Shown: positions 59,238 through 64,000 of the stretch, one piece after another | How positions within the stretch are numbered: position 1 is the stretch's first letter | How the letters are laid out: each line of letters starts with the position of its first letter | NCBI GenBank assembly: GCA_030430535.1 | Contig: JAUIKY010000001.1 | Span: 62,001-126,000 of the forward strand | DNA length: 64,000 nucleotides | Direction: 5' to 3' | Source: Bacteroidia bacterium | Lineage (GTDB): Bacteria; Bacteroidota; Bacteroidia; Flavobacteriales; Flavobacteriaceae | Notes under the pieces: model-generated | What the model was told of the DNA's origin: nothing | What the model saw: only the letters and a program-made list of their open reading frames with translations | The model's database searches: none | Translations under genes and position numbers: made by a program

Positions 59238-60665
59238 ATGGGAAGAATAAAGATGAACATAAAATTCGGTTTGTTGCTTTTAGTGTTTTCGATTGCAAAA
59301 CTAGGGGCTCAAACTTCAGATACCAATTTTACCGTTCCGGTTACGGAAACCATCAAAAAAATTGAAACCATCTTTAATATAAAAGTTAAGGATAACGACC
59401 AACTGCTTAAAGATAAAGTTTTGGAATACGGCGATTGGCGCATTCAGCAAAGTAGTTTGGAGGTGAGCCTAGCCAATGTGTTGGCACCTTTCAATCTAGT
59501 GGCATTTAATGATGGTGATGGGGTTTATGAAATTAGAAAATTCCAAGTCCACCGGGTTTCGGAAGACGTGGCCGAAGAACGATTATCATATTTATCGCAT
59601 TTGTACCACGACAAGGAAGAATGGGAAGCCCGTAAAACCGAACTCAAACAGTGCATGATAAGTGCCTTTGGTTTGGATAAAGCTCCTCCTGCACCGAATT
59701 CAGACCCTATATTAACGGAAAAGAGAATTTATGACGGCTATAGTGTTGAAAACATAGGTTTGGAAATTCTTCCGGGCGTTTACACCACGGGTTCTATTTA
59801 TAAACCTTATCCGCAGATTGAAAAATCAGCTATTGTGATTACTCCGAACGGACATTTTGGAAATGGACGTTACCGGGATAGCCAGCAAATACGCTGTGCG
59901 ATGTTGGCCAAAATGGGTGCCATTGTGATTAATTACGACTTGTTTGCTTGGGGCGAATCGAGGTTGCAGTTTCCGTCGTGGGCGCATCGAAACAGTATTG
60001 CGTCAACAGTTCAGGTGTTGAGCGGTATGCGTTTATTGGATTATGCTACAACATTAGAACTTGCCGATAGTACACGAGTAGGCGTTACCGGAGGTTCTGG
60101 AGGTGGTTCGCAAACCATGTTTTTATCGGCCTTGGATGATAGGGTTTCCGTTTCGGTGCCCGTAGTTATGGTGTCGGCTAATCATTCGGGCGGGTGCCCT
60201 TGTGAAAGCGGGCGTGGTATTCATTTATGTGGAAACGGAACCAATAATGCCGAAGTGGCTGCCATGGCCGCACCAAAGCCCCAATTGATTGTTTCCGACG
60301 GAAAAGATTGGACAAAAAACGTACCCAAGGTAGAGTTTCCTTTTATTGAAAGAATTTATGAGTTTTACAATAAAAAGAAGGTTTTAAAAAATGCCCATTT
60401 TAAAAATGAAGGTCATGATTACGGCCTTTCAAAACGTATGGTCATGTATTATTTTATGGCCGAACATTTGAAATTGGATTTACATGAAATTAAAAACGAA
60501 CAGGGTAAAATTGATGAATCAACTTGTGTGATTGAGCCTTATGAAAACCTATATGTTTTTGGGAATAAAGAAGAAAATCTGCCTAAAAACGCCATAAAAG
60601 ACATTGATAAATTATACACGCTATTTGGAGAGAAAAATTTACGAGAACATGACAAAAAGGACTAA
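59238..60665 (+). CDS. STN domain fused to an alpha/beta-hydrolase esterase, exported
   Basis: 475 residues; ATG 59238 or the internal ATG 59253, the latter giving the tidier signal peptide (MNIKFGLLLLVFSIAKLGAQ). Residues about 30-105 resemble an STN (secretin/TonB short N-terminal) domain: TETIKKIETIFNIKV, LEVSLANVLAPFNLVAFNDGDGVYEI. Residues about 150-430 are an alpha/beta hydrolase with nucleophile Ser287 in TGGSGGGSQTM and His in NEGHDYGLS; cysteines in SGGCPCESGRGIHLCGNG probably form disulfides. A pectin methyl- or acetylesterase of the CE19/CE7-like kind is likely; RG-II systems carry a CE19 methylesterase. It overlaps the GH95 start by 17 bases. Confidence 0.72.
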   Translation: MGRIKMNIKFGLLLLVFSIAKLGAQTSDTNFTVPVTETIKKIETIFNIKVKDNDQLLKDKVLEYGDWRIQQSSLEVSLANVLAPFNLVAFNDGDGVYEIRKFQVHRVSEDVAEERLSYLSHLYHDKEEWEARKTELKQCMISAFGLDKAPPAPNSDPILTEKRIYDGYSVENIGLEILPGVYTTGSIYKPYPQIEKSAIVITPNGHFGNGRYRDSQQIRCAMLAKMGAIVINYDLFAWGESRLQFPSWAHRNSIASTVQVLSGMRLLDYATTLELADSTRVGVTGGSGGGSQTMFLSALDDRVSVSVPVVMVSANHSGGCPCESGRGIHLCGNGTNNAEVAAMAAPKPQLIVSDGKDWTKNVPKVEFPFIERIYEFYNKKKVLKNAHFKNEGHDYGLSKRMVMYYFMAEHLKLDLHEIKNEQGKIDESTCVIEPYENLYVFGNKEENLPKNAIKDIDKLYTLFGEKNLREHDKKD

Positions 60666-63120
60666 GCTATTTTTTTATTTATTCATATTCACTTTAGGAA
60701 TCCACACGGTTTCCGCACAGTTATCTAAAGATTTAAAACTTTGGTACGACGAGCCGGCCGAAATTTGGAATGAAGCCCTGCCATTAGGTAACGGTCGATT
60801 GGGAGCCATGGTTTTCGGAGACCCGGCGATAGAACGATTACAGCTCAACGAAGAAACTATTTGGGCGGGTTCGCCAAACAGTAACGCACACGAAAAAGCT
60901 TTGGTGGCGCTCCCTAAAGTGCGCCAATTAATTTTTGATGGAAAATACGCCGAAGCACAGGCCTTGGCCACTTCCGATATTCGTTCGCAAACCAACAACG
61001 GGATGCCCTACCAAACCTTTGGCAGTGTGTTTATTTCCTTCCCGGGGCATCAAGATTATACCAATTATTATCGCGATTTAAATATTGAAAATGCCACAGC
61101 CAAAGTAAAATACACCGTTGATGGTGTTACGTTTACACGCGAAATTTTAACGGCTTTTGAGGATGACGTGGTTGTGGTTAGATTGAGTGCCGATAAACCC
61201 GGACAGATTACCTTCAATACCTTTATGAATAGTCCGTTTGATAAAACCTTAACCACCACCGAAGACAATCAAATTACCCTTTCGGGCGTTAGCAGCACTG
61301 TTGAAGGTCAAAAAGGACGTGTTAAGTTTCAGGGGCGTATGACTGCCAAAAACAAAGGCGGCAAAATGGCGGTTAGAAACGGTATTTTAAGTGTTGAAAA
61401 CGCAGATGAAGTCACGTTATATATTTCAATCGCCACCAATTTTGTAAACTACAAAGACATATCAGCAGATTATGTGGCTAAAAGCAAATCGATTTTAGAT
61501 AAAGCCATTAAGAACGATTTTGAAAGTATAAAAAAGGCGCATGTAAGTTATTATCAAAAATTCTTCAATCGCGTAACGCTGGATTTAGGAATTACAGAAG
61601 TTTCAAAAGAAACGACCGATAAGCGCATCAAAAAATTCGATAGACAATTCGACCCACATTTGGCGGCGGTGTATTTCCAATTTGGACGTTATTTATTGAT
61701 ATCTTGTTCGCAACCCGGCGGGCAACCCGCCAATTTACAGGGTATTTGGAATGATATGTTGTTTCCGCCATGGGAAAGCAAATACACGATGAATATTAAT
61801 GCTGAAATGAATTATTGGCCAGCGGAATTGACCAACTTAACCGAAATGCACGAGCCGTTTATTCAATTGGCACGCGAAGTGGCCGAAACAGGAAAAGAAA
61901 CGGCAAGAATTATGTATGATGCCGATGGTTGGGTATTGCATCACAATACCGATATTTGGCGAATTACGGGACCGATTGACATGGCAGCATCGGGCATGTG
62001 GCCAACAGGAGGCGCGTGGTTATGCCAAGATTTATGGGAGCGTTATTTGTACACCGGAAATAAAGATTATTTAAAAGAGATATTTCCCATTTTAAAAGGT
62101 GCGGCTGAGTTCTTTTTGGATTTTATGATTGAAGACCCCAATTCAGGGTATTTGGTGATTGTGCCTTCTAATTCTCCGGAGAATACCCATGCTGGCGAGG
62201 ACGGAAAATCCACTATTGCAGCTGGAACCACTATGGACAATCAGTTGGTTTTTGATTTGTTTACGAATATTATGAAGGCCACTGAAATTCTGGATGAAGA
62301 TAAAGATTTCACCAAAAAACTTCAGAATGCCTTAGATAATATGGCGCCTATGCAAATTGGTAAACACGGTCAGTTACAAGAGTGGCTCATCGATTGGGAC
62401 GACCCCAAAGATAATCACCGCCACATTTCGCATTTGTACGGTTTGTTTCCGAGCAATCAAATCTCACCGTTTAAATCTCCAGAATTGTTTCAGGCAGCTA
62501 AAACCTCTTTAATGTTTAGAGGTGACGAATCCACAGGCTGGTCTATGGGCTGGAAAGTAAATCTTTGGGCACGTTTATTGGATGGCGACCATGCCTACAA
62601 ACTGCTTCAGGATCAGTTGCATTTGGTTACTGCTGACCAGCGAAAGGGTGGAGGTACCTATCCAAACATGCTCGATGCACACCAACCATTTCAAATTGAT
62701 GGCAACTTTGGTTGCACGGCTGGCATCGCCGAAATGTTGATGCAAAGCCATGAAGATGCCATCCATTTATTGCCCGCTTTACCGAGCGTTTGGAGCGAGG
62801 GCGAAATTACGGGCTTAAAAGCACGCGGTGGTTATGAGTTGGATTTATCATGGAAAAAGAATAAAGTTTCAGTGTTGAAAATCACCTCGAAATTTGACGG
62901 TAATTGCCGTTTGCGTTCTGAAAATCCGTTGATATTTTCAAACGGAAAATCGTTGAAACGCGCCAAAGGAAAAAATCCGAATCCATTGTTTTTTGAAATT
63001 GAGGTAAAAAAGCCAATCGTTTCAGAACAAGCCGATATCGAAAAACTAAAATTACCGAAATACTATGAGTACGACGTGCCTATGAAGGCAGGTGAAACGT
63101 ACACATTTTACGGAAAATAA
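60649..63120 (+). CDS. GH95 exo-glycosidase, L-galactosidase-type active site
   Basis: ATG 60649 gives a signal peptide (MTKRTKLFFYLFIFTLGIHTVSAQ); the track's 60604 start runs deeper into the preceding gene. 823 residues. GH95 pattern: EIWNEALPLGNGRLGAMVFGDP, LQLNEETIWAGSPN, LQGIWNDMLFPPWESKYTMNINAEMNYWPAEL, HHNTDIW and DAHQPFQIDGNFG. The catalytic asparagines are Asn382 and Asn384. Two places before Asn382 stands Thr380, where alpha-1,2-L-fucosidases have His (HxNxN). From memory, Thr at this position marks GH95 alpha-L-galactosidases, as found for xylan and RG-II. That fits the terminal L-galactose of RG-II side chain A. Confidence 0.9.
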   Translation: MTKRTKLFFYLFIFTLGIHTVSAQLSKDLKLWYDEPAEIWNEALPLGNGRLGAMVFGDPAIERLQLNEETIWAGSPNSNAHEKALVALPKVRQLIFDGKYAEAQALATSDIRSQTNNGMPYQTFGSVFISFPGHQDYTNYYRDLNIENATAKVKYTVDGVTFTREILTAFEDDVVVVRLSADKPGQITFNTFMNSPFDKTLTTTEDNQITLSGVSSTVEGQKGRVKFQGRMTAKNKGGKMAVRNGILSVENADEVTLYISIATNFVNYKDISADYVAKSKSILDKAIKNDFESIKKAHVSYYQKFFNRVTLDLGITEVSKETTDKRIKKFDRQFDPHLAAVYFQFGRYLLISCSQPGGQPANLQGIWNDMLFPPWESKYTMNINAEMNYWPAELTNLTEMHEPFIQLAREVAETGKETARIMYDADGWVLHHNTDIWRITGPIDMAASGMWPTGGAWLCQDLWERYLYTGNKDYLKEIFPILKGAAEFFLDFMIEDPNSGYLVIVPSNSPENTHAGEDGKSTIAAGTTMDNQLVFDLFTNIMKATEILDEDKDFTKKLQNALDNMAPMQIGKHGQLQEWLIDWDDPKDNHRHISHLYGLFPSNQISPFKSPELFQAAKTSLMFRGDESTGWSMGWKVNLWARLLDGDHAYKLLQDQLHLVTADQRKGGGTYPNMLDAHQPFQIDGNFGCTAGIAEMLMQSHEDAIHLLPALPSVWSEGEITGLKARGGYELDLSWKKNKVSVLKITSKFDGNCRLRSENPLIFSNGKSLKRAKGKNPNPLFFEIEVKKPIVSEQADIEKLKLPKYYEYDVPMKAGETYTFYGK

Positions 63121-63135
63121 ATTTTTAAAAAAGCT

Positions 63136-64000
63136 ATGACGTTTAATTCTATTTATACCAAATTATCATTTTTAATTTTTACAATCGCTTTGGTGGGTTG
63201 TGGTTCAACTTCAACAAAAAATGACCACTCCGCACAAATTCTTAACGTTGAAGATTACAAGCATTACGTGGATTATTTCAACCGAATGGAAGACGAAAAC
63301 ATCGCTAAAGCCGTGCCAAATGATAGTGCTTGGAGTTGGATGAAGAAAAACATTCCGCTGTTTGAATGTCCACAGGATAATTTCGAGGAAATGTACTATT
63401 TCCGTTGGTGGAGTTTGCGTAAGCATATTACCGATACGCCGCAGGGTTACGCCATTACCGAGTTTTTGGTAGAGCGTTCGTATGCCGATAAATACAACCT
63501 GATTGCCTGTGCTTTGGGGCATCATATTTATGAATTCCGATGGGTGCACAATCCAGAATATATTGAGCAAAATGTGCACTTGTGGTATCGCGGAAACGAC
63601 GGTGGCCCCATGGAGCGTTTGCACAAATTCAGTAGCTGGACACCCGATGCCCTTTATAACCGGTATTTGGTAAATAAAGACGAAGATTATTTGCTGGATA
63701 TGTATCCCGATTTGGTTGAAGATTATGCTAAATGGGAAGAAGAACGCCAACGACCCGATGGATTGTTTTGGCAGCACGATGTTAAGGATGGGATGGAAGA
63801 ATCCTTAAGTGGTGGTCGTCACGTAAAAAATGCACGACCCACCATTAACAGTTATATGTTCGCCAATGCCGAAGCTTTATCAACAATGGCTGAAATGAAA
63901 GGTGATGCCGATAAAGCAGCCTATTTTGATGCCAAAGCCGATACGCTTAAAACCTTAGTAGAAACGAAATTATGGAATAAAGGTGATGCTTTTTTCGAAA
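63136..64000 (+). CDS. Six-hairpin (alpha/alpha)6 glycoside hydrolase lipoprotein, 3' truncated by window end
   Basis: Not in the ORF track because it runs off the end. ATG 63136, 15 bp after the GH95 stop; 288 codons are open to base 64000. The lipoprotein signal ends FTIALVGC. The rest resembles the MGH1/GH63-like (alpha/alpha)6 family: FECPQDNFEEMYYFRWWSLRKHI, YNRYLVNKDEDYLLDMYPDLVEDY, RPDGLFWQHDVKDGMEESLSG and ARPTINSYMFANAEALSTMAEMKG, a motif order typical of trehalase/GH63-type barrels. It would be one more exo-enzyme of the operon. The 188-aa minus-strand ORF at 63211-63777 is its shadow. Substrate unknown. Confidence 0.75.
   Translation, partial: MTFNSIYTKLSFLIFTIALVGCGSTSTKNDHSAQILNVEDYKHYVDYFNRMEDENIAKAVPNDSAWSWMKKNIPLFECPQDNFEEMYYFRWWSLRKHITDTPQGYAITEFLVERSYADKYNLIACALGHHIYEFRWVHNPEYIEQNVHLWYRGNDGGPMERLHKFSSWTPDALYNRYLVNKDEDYLLDMYPDLVEDYAKWEEERQRPDGLFWQHDVKDGMEESLSGGRHVKNARPTINSYMFANAEALSTMAEMKGDADKAAYFDAKADTLKTLVETKLWNKGDAFFE

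Noticed and set aside
60604-60648. Upstream start of the GH95 ORF
   Set aside because: ATG 60649 begins a normal signal peptide; the extension would lie in front of it and overlap the esterase gene further.
63211-63777. 188-aa minus-strand ORF
   Set aside because: It is antisense to the open lipoprotein frame 63136-64000 that has a lipobox, recognisable barrel motifs and correct operon spacing.

Overview
The window looks like a chromosomal segment of a (probably marine) member of the Flavobacteriaceae/Bacteroidota. The evidence is a SusC/SusD pair, many secreted or lipoprotein glycoside hydrolases, AT-rich intergenic DNA with weak Shine-Dalgarno sites, and short palindromic intergenic repeats of the kind seen in flavobacteria. 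Almost all of it is one large pectin-utilisation locus. There are no sulfatases, rRNA, tRNA, CRISPR arrays or transposases, and no gene-free stretch longer than 300 bases.

Layout. 1-846: tail of a Gfo/Idh/MocA oxidoreductase. 1083-13009: a GH141-like beta-helix enzyme fused to a sugar mutarotase, then a block whose enzymes lack signal peptides (GH31 alpha-xylosidase, PhyH-type dioxygenase, sugar isomerase-like TIM barrel, GH78 rhamnosidase) together with two inner-membrane transporters (SSS and MFS). 13019-32385: exported enzymes (two GH2, a beta-propeller lipoprotein, GH106, a SASA acetylesterase, a DUF5703-like enzyme, a PL1-type lyase, GH127). 32404-34185: L-fucose isomerase, closed by a strong terminator. 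34423-35031: a membrane-anchored XRE regulator. 35052-37489 (minus strand): a DapA-family aldolase and a second SSS transporter. 37734-43097: SusC and SusD with a perfect terminator. 43312-64000: two tandem PL1 lyases around a DUF3826-like protein, a DUF6298-like composite protein, GH140, GH28, a GH43-like lipoprotein, a sialidase-fold propeller, GH78, an STN-alpha/beta-hydrolase fusion, GH95, and a truncated (alpha/alpha)6 hydrolase.

How the genes work together (inference). PL1 and GH28 would cut homogalacturonan. SusC/SusD would import oligosaccharides. The exo-enzymes match side chain A of rhamnogalacturonan II well: GH95 for L-galactose, GH2 for uronic acid or galactose, GH141 for L-fucose, GH31 for xylose, GH106/GH78 for rhamnose and GH140 for apiose. 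The GH127 has Gln in place of the usual acid/base Glu and may be the aceric-acid type. Esterases remove acetyl or methyl groups. Fucose isomerase, the aldolase, the TIM-barrel protein and the dioxygenase would process released sugars. Families known for other RG-II linkages (GH137, GH138, GH139, GH142, GH143, GH33) and the GH105/GH88 enzymes expected after pectate lyases are not in the window, so the system is either partial or continues outside it.

Most notable signals: a 36-bp sequence shared (30/36, all differences transitions) between the promoter regions of the GH141 operon and of susC; the GH141-mutarotase fusion; active-site substitutions in GH127 and GH95 that point to rare RG-II sugars; an STN domain on a secreted esterase; and several classes of palindromic intergenic elements, one of which supplies the only ATG start of a gene.
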